Source: Microcyclospora pomicola (taxonomy: Eukaryota; Ascomycota; Dothideomycetes; Capnodiales). From it: a stretch of DNA of 64,000 bases. The translations under genes and the position numbers were made by a program. Each line of letters starts with the position of its first letter. Position 1 is the stretch's first letter. The notes under the pieces are model-generated. The model saw only the letters and a list, made by a program, of their open reading frames with translations, was not told the origin of the DNA and ran no database searches. Location: contig NHNY01000015.1 in assembly GCA_002786065.1 (NCBI GenBank), positions 310,001-374,000 on the forward strand, written 5' to 3'. This document shows, one piece after another, positions 10,249-20,792 of the stretch.

Positions 10249-10899
10249 ATGGCTCGCTCGAGCACTTTCACCCCCATCGTCCGCAATGTATGCACCTCAT
10301 GCCTCCGCCAACGGACTCTACCCCGGCACTTCTCCACCTCAACCCCCCTCCAAGACGACGGCCACGCATCACCTCTCCCGCGGATTGCGCGACCATCGCT
10401 CTGGTCCTCCCTGATCCCCAAGTTCCTCCGCACGCGCTCCGCCTCCCGCCCGCGCGTCCCGGCCAAGAAGGACTGGAACCCCGCGACCATCTTCATCGTG
10501 CTCGGCCTGCTGGTGGGCAGCAACGCGATCCAGATGATCGCGCTGCGGCGCGAGATGCTGAATTTCTCGCGGCAGACGGACGCGCGGCTGGCGGCGCTGC
10601 GCGAGGTGGTGCAGAAGGTCAAGAACGGCGAGCCGGTGGACGTCAAGCGGGTGCTGGGGACGGGGGACGCGCGGCACGAGGCCGAGTGGGAGGAGGTGGT
10701 CAAGGAGCTCGAGGGCACGGATATGCTGTGGGAGGATAAGGTGCGGCGCGATCGCCGGTTGGCGGAGATGGAGGAGCGGAAGAAGGAGGCGAGGGAGGTG
10801 AGGGAGGCGGAGTGGAGGGAGAGGCAGAAAGGAGAGGAGGGGAGCGCGGGTGGACAGGAGCGGGAGAAGGAGGTCAGGAAGCCCAGGTTCTTGATGTGA
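10249..10899 (+). CDS. Mitochondrial inner-membrane-type protein, DUF5321 family
   Basis: Single exon, 216 residues, ATG 10249. The N-terminus (SSTFTPIVRNVCTSCLRQRT, then LPRHFSTST) is rich in Arg/Ser/Thr with no acids, as in a mitochondrial presequence. Residues about 77-99 form one membrane segment (NPATIFIVLGLLVGSNAIQM). It is followed by a long charged helix (REMLNFSRQTDARLAALREV, then many E/R/K) likely to be a coiled coil. This order of presequence, single membrane helix with LVGSNAIQ, and charged coil matches the fungal DUF5321 family, whose role is not established to my knowledge. The middle of the gene has very high third-position GC compared with its flanks. Confidence 0.75.
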   Translation: MARSSTFTPIVRNVCTSCLRQRTLPRHFSTSTPLQDDGHASPLPRIARPSLWSSLIPKFLRTRSASRPRVPAKKDWNPATIFIVLGLLVGSNAIQMIALRREMLNFSRQTDARLAALREVVQKVKNGEPVDVKRVLGTGDARHEAEWEEVVKELEGTDMLWEDKVRRDRRLAEMEERKKEAREVREAEWRERQKGEEGSAGGQEREKEVRKPRFLM

Positions 10900-12479
10900 G
10901 GCTGGAGTCGACGAGACAAATGGCATTTCCCTCATGCCGAGTCCATGATACGCACAGCTGCACCTCGATGCAGACAACCGACCTGAACGGCCCCGAGTAA
11001 GACTTTGTTGAGCACTCTATACGAGTGAGGTGGGCTTGATTCGTGTTGGTGGATGTGCTACCAGCCTACCATACCAACCTCACCATTCACTTGCGGCCTC
11101 ATTTCGAACACGAGACACTGGCATTGCGCGATCTCTCAACCTGCAGCGTGCCGCACTCAGTCAATTCCGCCAAGCTCTGCTCCTGCAACCCTCAAGCCTG
11201 AATCCTCAAGCCTCACCACCTACTCGTACGCAACAGCCATAACCCATCTCAACCAGCCAGCCACGCGCCATATCAGTGCAGACCACTCTCCACATCGGCA
11301 CGACTTCAAGCTTCGGAGAATCCGTTCTTCCCACCATCGACTGCAGAGAGAAAGTCACTGGACACTCCCAACCGAACGAACTCTGCTTTTTGATCTTACC
11401 TTAGCGAGCGGCTATCATGCAAGCAATGTAGAATTATGTGGTGATCAAGGTATGTGATGGCTATGTACAGTATCAGAGCACAAATGCTTGACCGCAAGAC
11501 ACCACGCCTACATGTATTGTACATACATCAAAATCCACAAATATTGACTTTCTGAAGTGAAAACATACCTTGAGGTAACGAGCATGACTGGCCATACAAA
11601 TGGAACGTACATGTATACAACATGACAGCTCCGTTCTTACCTTAACAACACATTAAACTTACCTATACGCATCAACAGCAGTCGATCTATAGACGGTGAT
11701 TCTGAAACCACTTCATACGATAAAGTCACAAGACACAAAACACACCGAACATAAGACCAAAGGGAAGGTGATAAACTGTCCAATTCCGTAATGCTATCTA
11801 TGATTAGCCCTTCTGACAATCCCACACTCGAAGTGAGATGGATGCAGACAATGGAAACCCGCCTGCCAAAAAGGGAGTTCAATCGCGAGGAGGCCGTGAG
11901 GCCTGTAGATGCGTCTTTTCTTGTTTCTTTCATGTATGCAGATATGTCGTGGTTTCGTGGATGGGAGAGGGAAGATGAGGGGTGAATGATCCAGGAAGTG
12001 ATGCATTTTGTGTGTACGTGGTGGTTGAGATCGTCTCTGTATAGTGTGTGCAAGCGATGCCGGGAGATGTGCAATTCGAAAACTGGCATGCATGCGCGTT
12101 AGATTCTCTTCAGTCGTGGCCATTCGATCCGTGTTGAACCGTGGTCAAATTGCAAAGAAGAGCCAAGATGGGTATACGTTAAAGCGAGAATGCGCCGGTC
12201 ATGGTAAGGAAGAGCAGAGATATGATCATGGCGTGAGTGGTTCGTCATTAGCCAGAGCTCGCTTCGCTAGAACGCTCAAGATAAAGGTCCGGAGAAAAGA
12301 TGGCCGGAAAAGCCGAATGCTGAAGAGGTGAGATGAAAGAGTAAAGGCAGACTCGGGAGAACATGCAGGACCTGCCCGCGATATCGGTGGAGATGTGAAG
12401 GTAGGCTGCGTGTAGTGGTGGAATGGTGGAATGGTGAGTGTGAGTCGGTTGTGTATAGTGTCGTGGCAGGAGTGACACC
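10900..12479. other. Intergenic region, 1.6 kb, between convergent genes
   Basis: It holds the 3' flanks of the DUF5321 gene and the long reverse-strand methyltransferase-fold gene. The 11.05-11.46 kb part is C/T-rich on the forward strand like a fungal leader, but no gene model follows it. I see no tRNA or repeat. Confidence 0.5.
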
Positions 12480-15400
12480 TCAAACACTAACAGTCCTACG
12501 GCGGGTCTGCGTCGGTTTCTGCGCGTGGCAGATGAGAAGCTTGAAGCTGGAGCCCTGGTTTTCCGCCTCACGAAGCAGATGCGGGTCGTTCCAGATGCTC
12601 GTTTGATTGCTGGGCACCGATTTTTCGTAGCAACTCGAGTACCACCAGCGACCAACTTTGGCGACCATCTTCGTGATACCCTCGTCATTGTTGTTCTTGC
12701 CGGGCTCGTACTGGCTGCTTCGGGTGTCGTGCAAGAGATCTGAGAAGCTGATCTCGGGATCGGATGCCTCGGCCTTGGCTTGCTTGCGACGAGAGGAGAC
12801 CTGTGAGCTGTCGCTACTGTTGTCTTGACTCCGTGGTATGCGGCCTGCAGCAGGTACACCCACGACACAACGTTGCACATCTTCGAAGCCACGACGGCCG
12901 ATGCAACGGATAAGTACATCGCTCATGTTGCGCAGACTGACAGACTGGTCGTTGAACTGCATGCGCGTCTTGAGGTCGCGAACAGCCTTTCGAGCTTTGT
13001 TGCCCATGTTCATGAGGTCAAGATCGAGAACAGCCACTTCGAGATATCCGCCTGGCCTCAATACGCGCTTGCACTCAAAGATACAAGCATTGTATGCTTC
13101 TTCTGAAGTGGCGGTGGGAAAGCGGAAGACGACAGCAGTGAAGAAGCCCTTGGGAAAGGGGAATGCAGCATCGATCGCTTCGTGTGCGTAGTGTTTGTGA
13201 TTGACAGGAGGTTTCTGATTGACTCCAGGCCATGCGGATGACCCTTTGGCGGGAGCTGGTCCAAGGTTGTACACTGCTGCCGAAGGGTAGGACAATGCAA
13301 CGTAATACGACCAGTCACTGCCCAAGCCGTCGATTACAAGCACGCGTGGCTCGTCCGCGAGTCGCATCTCGTTGTGCGCAGGGCTGAAAAGGACCTGACC
13401 GAAGGACAGCCACTTGCTAGTCATGAGTGCGCCAAATCTAAGATTAGCACGAGATGCAGACTCGTCGATGTCATTCTCGGCGATACCAAGAAGCTGTGTG
13501 TCTCGAGCATAACGCGCACTCGCGACCGCGCTCGAGCGTGAATTGCGGGCATCAGTCTCGGGTAAGGATGCGGACCTCGAGTGGAATGAGGCGCGACTAT
13601 TCCTCGACGACAAGCTGCCACGAGCGCTGACAGCACTGAGACGATTTGCTTGCGAGAAGCTGCTTCGGCTTGGTGGTATGATGCTATTTCTGCTTGGCTC
13701 GCTGAACAAAGTACTTGTACTTCGGTGGTCATACCGATCGATAAAATCCGCCAATGAGTGGGGCGTAGCTAGTGGCGACATGGACGGCTGCATGAAGCGC
13801 GCAATCTGCTGAGGTACGCTCAGGATTACAGACGCTACATGTGAACTGGGCGGCGATGGCAGTCTCGTGGTAGGCGGAGGCGATGAATATCCGAAGCTCA
13901 ACGAATCTTGGACAGATGGAGTCGAGCTAGGCTGCGTGTTTGACGCATGAGATGCGACGAAATAAGAGCCCGAGGGTACTATTTGAGGCAGCATATCATC
14001 GAGCAACTCGTCATATTCATTCCACGGATCGTCGACCTGGTGGGCATGGGTGACATAAGTCGGCATCCAACTGCTTGAGCTGCTGGAGTACGAGACCACC
14101 GAATTCTTACGTGGGTGGGGAAAAGTAAAGAAATCTTTGTTGTTTGAAAGGTCGATACTGGTAGCGGCGGTAGAGATGGTTGGAGGGCTCGTACCAACGA
14201 TGTAAACTGGATCAGCTGGAGTGCCATCCGATTTGGTGCTTGCCATCGATACTGGATGTGAACCAGCTTCAACCGGACTGGCCAGCTCGCGAATCTGGTT
14301 GTACAAAGTGCCAGGAGGCTTTACGCTCGGATTGGGCTGGGTTCGAATAAAGGGTCGAGAGAATGAGGTGTCGGGTAATCTCCTATCTCGGTCGCGTTTC
14401 GAGATGACGCGCGGTATCCTACCAACTGGAGAAAGTCTTGGTTGTCTGGAGGGACTTTCAGTAATGGCGCTGTCTTCAGTGAACGAACCCTGCACCATCT
14501 CAGGAGTGGTTGTTGGCCCATGTGCTCCAGGCTTGGTCAGATGCATTGGAGTAGCTCTGTAAGCGTCGGTGATAGGGTGGAGGCTCGAAGAATGTGAATC
14601 TCGCACGACTTGCGCTGGTACAACGCTCCGAGTGTCGACCAGGGCCCTTGGCTCACTCGAATCTCGTCGCAGCTTGATCTGAGGCCCGCCGGAGAAGCCT
14701 ACAAGATGCGAGTGCCCGTTCTGTTTCGATGGCGCCAGTGTTGGCAGCACACTCGTACGCCGACCCCCGTAGGGCATTGATCTTGGTGGATGCTGGGTTT
14801 CGCGATAGAATTCCTCGATTGGAGTTTCGTCCTCCTGCGCTATAGCCTCCACCTCTTCAAGACTTATGGGTGATACTGAGCCAAGTAGATCGTAATGTGC
14901 AACGCCTCGATATCCTGGGTGGAGTAACGGACTGGGTGGGTCCTGCTCAGGTGAGACCGTGAATCGCTCGGCATATTGGGCGTGTGAAGATGTCTGCGCT
15001 TGCTCGGAATTAGCCCAGTGGCGTGCTGATCCGATAGTATTCTGCGAGTGCTGAGGGCGCAGCCATAGACCCTCTCTACCCTCGGCAGGATAGGCAGCCA
15101 TCAATTCTGTGCTCTCTGCTCGCGACGATGCCACTCCTGCAGCATTGTGACTGTTGACTGAACCACGTCTCGCGACGAAATCGGTGATGATTGGGGCAGG
15201 CATGCGAGCAGGTGATCTACTATCCGCGCGTGATAAGCGGGCGATAGAGCGCCTGGTTGCTAGCGAAGGATAGCCGGCAGTCATGTCGTCCTCGCTACTA
15301 TCTGATTGCATTTGGCGTGCGATTGGAGCGCGTTCTCTTGGCGACGAGGATTTGCTGTGCTGCATTGCGGATGGCAAGAGCTGTGGCTTGGGTAGATCTT

Positions 15401-17312
15401 CCGACAACGATGCGGAGGACGATGTCGGAATGCTCGAGTTGGGCAAGTCTGAACTCGAGGCCACGTTGCTGAGCACGCCCCCGCTGCCTCGAAGTATCAC
15501 AGGATTCAGGCGCTCCTTGAGTAGGTCGTCCATCTCCATACTGCTCTTGGCACTGGTCACGCTGCTCTTTCTACTGCCCATACTGGGCCTTTTGGCTGGC
15601 TCCTGGCGTGGAGCAATAACATTACTTGTGTTGCTGTCCGTGCTAGGCGATCTGAGACCAGTACTGCTCGTGGTACTTCCACTACGTCCGCGAAAGCCGA
15701 ACCTGCCATAGCCTTCGTGACCAGTACCAGCGACGGGTCCTTTGCGCGCATCGCGCTTTGGCTTCTCTGGCGGCTTAGGCTGATTAGCTTTGGTCTTTCG
15801 GGGAAATATCCCAAAGCGATGGGACTTGCTCGGACTTGATGAAGTTGAAGTAGTTGTGGCAGGCGAATCCTTACGCAGCAGTCGCCGCGGCTCTGTTGCG
15901 GGTATGTCAGGAGTCGGTCCACGCGCAAACATCCGGGCAGATGGTGGTGGCGAAATGGCGGAGTCAATTCGTGGCGACGCGACCTTGGACGGGGACTTTG
16001 AAGACATTCCAAATCGCGTCCTCGAAGGAGGAGACACCGGAGTGTCTTGCGATGGTGTCCGTTTATGATAGGTGGCGTACATAGGATTTAGATCACTGTG
16101 TACTACGGACGAGGGTTGGCCCATGCCAGATAGATCGGGTGTGCCGTCTCGAGATGGTCTTATCGGGGGAAGAGGCTTGTTAGTGGTCGCCTGTTGCACG
16201 CCCGGCTCGACATTGAGGTGAGCAAGCTCCGGTGGGATGCGAACGAAAGTCCTGGGCTTAGCGTCGCCTTTCATGACCGGTATTGACCCTTGCTTCGTGA
16301 TCGATGCGGAAGCTTTGTCCCGTGAAGAAGTCCTGGAAGTCAAAGCTGGCCGGTTGGACGTTCTCGGAGCATTGCCCCTCGAGGCCGACAGCTTCACGGT
16401 TGAGTTAGAAGACGAGGTGGAAGATTCTCGGACTGGCAGCAGACCAGTTCTTTTCGAATCCTGCACCTGGACATTGCTGACGATATCATGTTCAATCCCA
16501 GCGGAGGGTCCAGCAGACACGACGAGTGAAGATGAGTAGGACGAGACCGAGCTCGGGGTCGGTGCGTGACTGAACGGCGATCCGGTGTAGAATGTGGACG
16601 GGGTCGCCGATAAGGCATGGCTCAGCATTGGCGACGGGTTTCTGGTCGCAGACCAGTCTTTGTTGTCGGTAGCTTGAGGCAGTCTGGCACCGAGGGAGGA
16701 TGGCGAGGGGCTGTTTGTCGCATATCCTGAGGTGGGTGGTAGCGAAAAGCCCAAAATAGCATCGTCATACAGCTCTGAATCGTCCTCGTTTCTTCTGTGT
16801 ATCGTACTACCTTCCGCAACCAGATTAGCGGCGTCGGCTTTCCTCTGCGCTGCGTACTTGTCGATGGTCGATGGTTTCCTGCGCAGCCCGACGGACCTTG
16901 GACTGTCGAACGTCGATACGGAAGAGCCAGAGACGAGCGAAGGTGTTCGCATGATAGGTGGGGCTGGGAGGCCATTATACCGGAGGCTTGAACCGGCTCC
17001 GGTCCTGCTTGATTGCGCATCGTACGGGGTTACAGAAGACCGCTTCGACACAGATGACTGACTCGTGGGCACCGTTCCAACCGCCGGCGTCTTCGCTGTG
17101 CCTTTCACTGATCGATCAGGCTTCTCTGGTATTGCGAAGTTCCGACTTGCTCTCTTCGTCAATTTGGACTTTTGCTGTGCTGGTCTCCCAGTCCGTAGAG
17201 CCTCCTCGTTAGCGCTCTTGGTTTGAGAGCGGCCGGTTGGTCGGCTTGGCCCAGATGCGGGTTCTTCGTGCTGGGAGGTGCGCTTGAAGTGCGAGCGAAA
17301 GGATGCGGACAT
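12480..17312 (-). CDS. Very long disordered protein with C-terminal methyltransferase fold
   Basis: One uninterrupted frame from ATG 17312 (MSASFRSHFKRTSQHEEP) gives 1610 residues. The first ~1280 are low-complexity, rich in Ser/Pro/Thr/Arg with many SP and TP pairs (for example SPSKVASPRIDSAISPPPSA), typical of a phosphorylated scaffold. From about residue 1290 the text becomes globular: RVLVIDGLGSDWSYYVALSY resembles motif I of a Rossmann-type S-adenosylmethionine methyltransferase, AAFPFPKGFFTAVVFRFP a motif II/III region, and ECKRVLRPGGYLEVAVLDLD the classic post-motif LRPGGYLE strand of type-11 methyltransferases. The motif-I glycines are reduced (DGLGSD), so catalysis is uncertain. The last ~100 residues include GRWWYSSCYE and WNDPHLLREAENQGSSFKLL. 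Substrate and role are unknown. Open length without introns supports the model. Confidence 0.85.
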   Translation of the reverse strand: MSASFRSHFKRTSQHEEPASGPSRPTGRSQTKSANEEALRTGRPAQQKSKLTKRASRNFAIPEKPDRSVKGTAKTPAVGTVPTSQSSVSKRSSVTPYDAQSSRTGAGSSLRYNGLPAPPIMRTPSLVSGSSVSTFDSPRSVGLRRKPSTIDKYAAQRKADAANLVAEGSTIHRRNEDDSELYDDAILGFSLPPTSGYATNSPSPSSLGARLPQATDNKDWSATRNPSPMLSHALSATPSTFYTGSPFSHAPTPSSVSSYSSSLVVSAGPSAGIEHDIVSNVQVQDSKRTGLLPVRESSTSSSNSTVKLSASRGNAPRTSNRPALTSRTSSRDKASASITKQGSIPVMKGDAKPRTFVRIPPELAHLNVEPGVQQATTNKPLPPIRPSRDGTPDLSGMGQPSSVVHSDLNPMYATYHKRTPSQDTPVSPPSRTRFGMSSKSPSKVASPRIDSAISPPPSARMFARGPTPDIPATEPRRLLRKDSPATTTSTSSSPSKSHRFGIFPRKTKANQPKPPEKPKRDARKGPVAGTGHEGYGRFGFRGRSGSTTSSTGLRSPSTDSNTSNVIAPRQEPAKRPSMGSRKSSVTSAKSSMEMDDLLKERLNPVILRGSGGVLSNVASSSDLPNSSIPTSSSASLSEDLPKPQLLPSAMQHSKSSSPRERAPIARQMQSDSSEDDMTAGYPSLATRRSIARLSRADSRSPARMPAPIITDFVARRGSVNSHNAAGVASSRAESTELMAAYPAEGREGLWLRPQHSQNTIGSARHWANSEQAQTSSHAQYAERFTVSPEQDPPSPLLHPGYRGVAHYDLLGSVSPISLEEVEAIAQEDETPIEEFYRETQHPPRSMPYGGRRTSVLPTLAPSKQNGHSHLVGFSGGPQIKLRRDSSEPRALVDTRSVVPAQVVRDSHSSSLHPITDAYRATPMHLTKPGAHGPTTTPEMVQGSFTEDSAITESPSRQPRLSPVGRIPRVISKRDRDRRLPDTSFSRPFIRTQPNPSVKPPGTLYNQIRELASPVEAGSHPVSMASTKSDGTPADPVYIVGTSPPTISTAATSIDLSNNKDFFTFPHPRKNSVVSYSSSSSSWMPTYVTHAHQVDDPWNEYDELLDDMLPQIVPSGSYFVASHASNTQPSSTPSVQDSLSFGYSSPPPTTRLPSPPSSHVASVILSVPQQIARFMQPSMSPLATPHSLADFIDRYDHRSTSTLFSEPSRNSIIPPSRSSFSQANRLSAVSARGSLSSRNSRASFHSRSASLPETDARNSRSSAVASARYARDTQLLGIAENDIDESASRANLRFGALMTSKWLSFGQVLFSPAHNEMRLADEPRVLVIDGLGSDWSYYVALSYPSAAVYNLGPAPAKGSSAWPGVNQKPPVNHKHYAHEAIDAAFPFPKGFFTAVVFRFPTATSEEAYNACIFECKRVLRPGGYLEVAVLDLDLMNMGNKARKAVRDLKTRMQFNDQSVSLRNMSDVLIRCIGRRGFEDVQRCVVGVPAAGRIPRSQDNSSDSSQVSSRRKQAKAEASDPEISFSDLLHDTRSSQYEPGKNNNDEGITKMVAKVGRWWYSSCYEKSVPSNQTSIWNDPHLLREAENQGSSFKLLICHAQKPTQTRRRTVSV

Positions 17313-19021
17313 TGCGGTCGCTGGAGGTCGAGTGTAGGACGGTCGCAAAGAAAATCAACACTAGGAGTAGACGAGTGAAGGATCCTCATGAGGCCGTATG
17401 CGGTGAGTGTTGAGATGATGCGACTCGATCGTATTCGTGTTTGCGGCCGTGACAGGGATAGTTACATGCGATGGAATTAGGATATCTTGAGGCAACAGAC
17501 GTCAGCGACCAGCGCGTGACATGACCCAAACACAGGAAATCGTGACGAAGCACAAGAACAAAAGCTGGACATGGCCACTGGGGCGGTTTTGTCGAAGAAT
17601 GTTCTTGGACGATCGCGTAGGTCGCCGTTGCAGTACTCTAGTGCCGCGGACTGCATGCACCGCCACTTTGAAGTGCCGGAGGCACCGATGAACTTACGCT
17701 GCAGTCGGGAGTCGTCGCTGTCGACCACGACCATTCACCGCCTGTGCCACAGGTTTAGTCGAGCCGGTGCGACGTGTTGTACAGAGATTGGTGGAGTGTT
17801 CGCGGATGTGCAGCATCATCGTCCATCAACTCATGGCGTGTCCGGTCGGTTGCGGCTCAAGAAACAACAGGCGGGGCCGGGCAGAGAACTCCAGCACGTT
17901 TGCGAGACCGCCCCCACGCACCAAGATAGCCGCACTGAGAGTCGATATGGCGAGTCTGGTCAACGCTCGAAACGTAAGAGAGTGTCGATGGCCGGATGGG
18001 ACGATTGCCAAAGGGGGCAGACTTGGAGACTGAACAAGATGGAAATCAACACGAGCAGAAGACGCCGTTCGCTTCGAGTCGGATTGCGTCTGGGTGGCAG
18101 CTGAGGGCGGCGAGGTGCAGGACTAGACGCAACAGGCGCGTGCGACGGGCATCGCGAGTGGACGCAGCGCCGTATCCAGTCACTGGCGGCGGCGCGCAGA
18201 TGCGCTCGTCGATTCGCTGCGGTGGTGCATGAGCGTGGGTGTCGCATGCAGGTGCTGGCCATCGCACTGCGACTCACTTCAACGCCGGCACCATGCTATT
18301 TGCAACGTGGGGTCCGCTCGCGTTCCTCGGAATCTTCTAGCCGATTGCCTATTATTGCTGTGGCGGGCGGGTTGGGACTGCTCAGCTCTTCCAGCTGCCT
18401 CTTGTCCCATCAACACGCTCGGTGGCTTACATACCCTGTGGATAATGCAGGCATCGCCAATGTATCGACGGCCAGCGACGAGGTGTCGTCGGGACCAAGA
18501 CTCGCCCGTCCCATGGTCGCCTCGTGCTTTGGCTAACTGACCGTACGTATGCGCTCGGGCGGCCCACCTGGCGTCCGTGCCGTCATCACCTCAGATCATC
18601 CACAGCCAGTCGAGCTCGCCGCTCCACTCTCTTGCCTGACACCATCGACGCTGCTATCCCGGGACCTCATCAGTACCGCGGCACTCAACTGTCACGGTCC
18701 GCGAACGGCTCGGGGCTTGTTGTCCTAGGCAGTCCCTGACTCTGCTCCCCGGTCGAAGGCGTCAAGGTAGGATGCGACCAGGCGTGTTACCCGCTCTCAT
18801 TGGTTCATGGCCTCAATCCGACAGATATCTCTCGTTACCTTGGGCAACAAGATGGCCAATCTCGTGGGAAGATCGGCCTTCAGTAGGGGGCCAGCGCGTG
18901 TGTCGAATCTGGCGAGCATGTCGTTTCACGTTCACGAAAGCGGAGTTTCTGGAGATGTAATCATTAACATGGCCATCTCCTGCCGGTCAGGTACAGTGAT
19001 CTGTGCGGAACAGGTACGCTG
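17313..19021. other. Intergenic region, 1.7 kb
   Basis: 5' flank of the methyltransferase-fold gene, extending toward the gene relic at 19022. A forward frame at 17571-18104 is rich in Arg/Ser/His without any domain and is not called. I see nothing else. Confidence 0.5.
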
Positions 19022-19610
19022 GATTGAGGAGACTCCACCTCGATCCTGGACGAGCAGCCGCTCGAGACTTGCAAGTACTTCTGCATGCCGCCTGACTAGG
19101 TCCTGCTGGATAACGTCAACATTATAGCCGACAGCCAAGACGAGCAGTCAAGGATCACCCTGATCACATTCTCGAAGAACAACCCTGCTGTCGCACGTTT
19201 CTACCCACACACCTTAGCGCCCGTGAAGACGTTGGTCGTGTCCATCACGTCTTCGCGCATCACCACTTGCTGGAGGCTAAAGCAGCAGTGCATGAATGCA
19301 CGGTCATGTGATAACGTGATGGGTGGGTGGGCTTTGACCTCATTCGATGTATCACGTCCTTGCGCGCAGCCATCAACTCGAACGACTGGGGAGGAGACAC
19401 ATTCGACAAAAGGTTAACGCCAGCACTCTATGCAGCACCAGGATGTACGAGGCAACAGATCGACGCCGCGTAATACAAGGGCGCGAACCCCAAGTGTCCT
19501 CTCGTTTGTGAGGATGTTGACACTCATGGCCATGGACAGACTATTCAGTGGTCTATAACACAGATCTTAAGACCTTGTCTCAGCGTGCCCGACATTAGCC
19601 TATGATTCAC
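19022..19610 (+). pseudogene. Decayed gene, possibly ankyrin-type
   Basis: In one forward frame the sequence reads STSILDEQPLETCKYFCMPP, a TAG, then LLDNVNIIADSQDEQSRI and TLITFSKNNPAVARFYPHT. From about 19330 the protein-like text moves to another frame: IRCITSLRAAINSNDWGGDT, LTPALYAAPGCTRQQIDAA, a TAA, then YKGANPKCPLVCEDVDTHG. At least two in-frame stops and one frame change interrupt it. The APGCTRQQIDAA(x)YKGANPKCPL stretch has the spacing of an ankyrin-like repeat (A..GA.P.). It looks like a host gene relic. The family is a guess, and no intact copy lies in the window. Confidence 0.38.
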
Positions 19611-20792
19611 GGCATAACGACCAGGGGATATCGATCATGGCGTGCATGGCAGTATCAGTTCTGGGACGGACGGCGGCGGCCCGAACGCTCTACTCACGGC
19701 TTGACTACCATTCTCCACAATCGAAGTACTTCCCGTGGTCCGCGGGCCTAGTCTCCGGCCCCATTCCATGAGATACATCTAGGTACATGCAATTGAGATC
19801 CACAAGGCACTGTACTAGTCAATAGCACGATCCCTCTCGATCGCGCTCACGTCCACGAGTCGCAATGGTAAGTGCGAGAAGTTGAGAAGCACAACTTGAG
19901 CAACACGGGAACTTCATCGATCAATCAATCTCCACCTTAACATGTTCGCAACATGAACCGGATCCGGCCATATCGCCGCGACACCTACCACCCCTTCATC
20001 ATCCACAGGACAACGCCATCTGCCGCAGTGCTGGTGTTTCACGATTGTGCACAGACGTGTCGTCACAACACGACCTTACCGCTCCCTCTGTTCGGTGTCT
20101 GATGCTTTGCTCGGGATGCTGATGTAGGAATGCACATTTCCCGAAACCGTGATGTGATGCTGACCACCCCGACGACTGGTGTGGATCTGCTGAACAACGC
20201 CGTTGCACACATCCTGCAATGCCCGCAGCACTCCGTGATGTGACGGATGGAAATTGCGGTCGCAAGCTCATGACTCGTTGCGTATTTAGCCATCAACACA
20301 TGATGTTCGGTGTGATTACTCCTTCAGATAGAGTGTGTGAACTGCGGGTCGCCAAGGTTGTTGGCGCATTGTCATCCCGATGCTGCTATGCACGAGCTTG
20401 CTACAACTACAGGGGCAACCCGCGCATGTAAAGAAGGGGGCTCTAGTGCACTTGAGGGTACTTCTGCTTACAGAGGTCACTTGTAGAATAGTAAGTATGG
20501 GTGATACCACAATGAGCACGCGCAATCCCGACTTGAGACATGATCATCCTCGTAGAGATTGACGGGACGCCAGCATGGTCCAATATTTCACTAATGGTAG
20601 CACAGCATTTCAAGCTCAGGCGAAAGAGAATTGTAGCACTCAAACAACATACATGCATCTGATGATCGTGACTCGTGAAAAGCAACAACAGTTGCTCCAA
20701 CCTGTAAACCCCGTCTGTCCCATTCCGCACCAACTCCATTCCCTGTACCCCAAAACGAACACCTGCCAGCTTCCCAACAAACTCGATCCGCT
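19611..20792. other. Intergenic region, 1.2 kb
   Basis: 3' flank of the BRCT gene. Short open frames only. I see no RNA gene or repeat. Confidence 0.5.

Noticed and set aside
17571-18104. 177-codon forward frame upstream of the methyltransferase-fold gene
   Set aside because: Irregular Arg/Ser/His-rich composition. It lies in the likely promoter of the reverse-strand gene.
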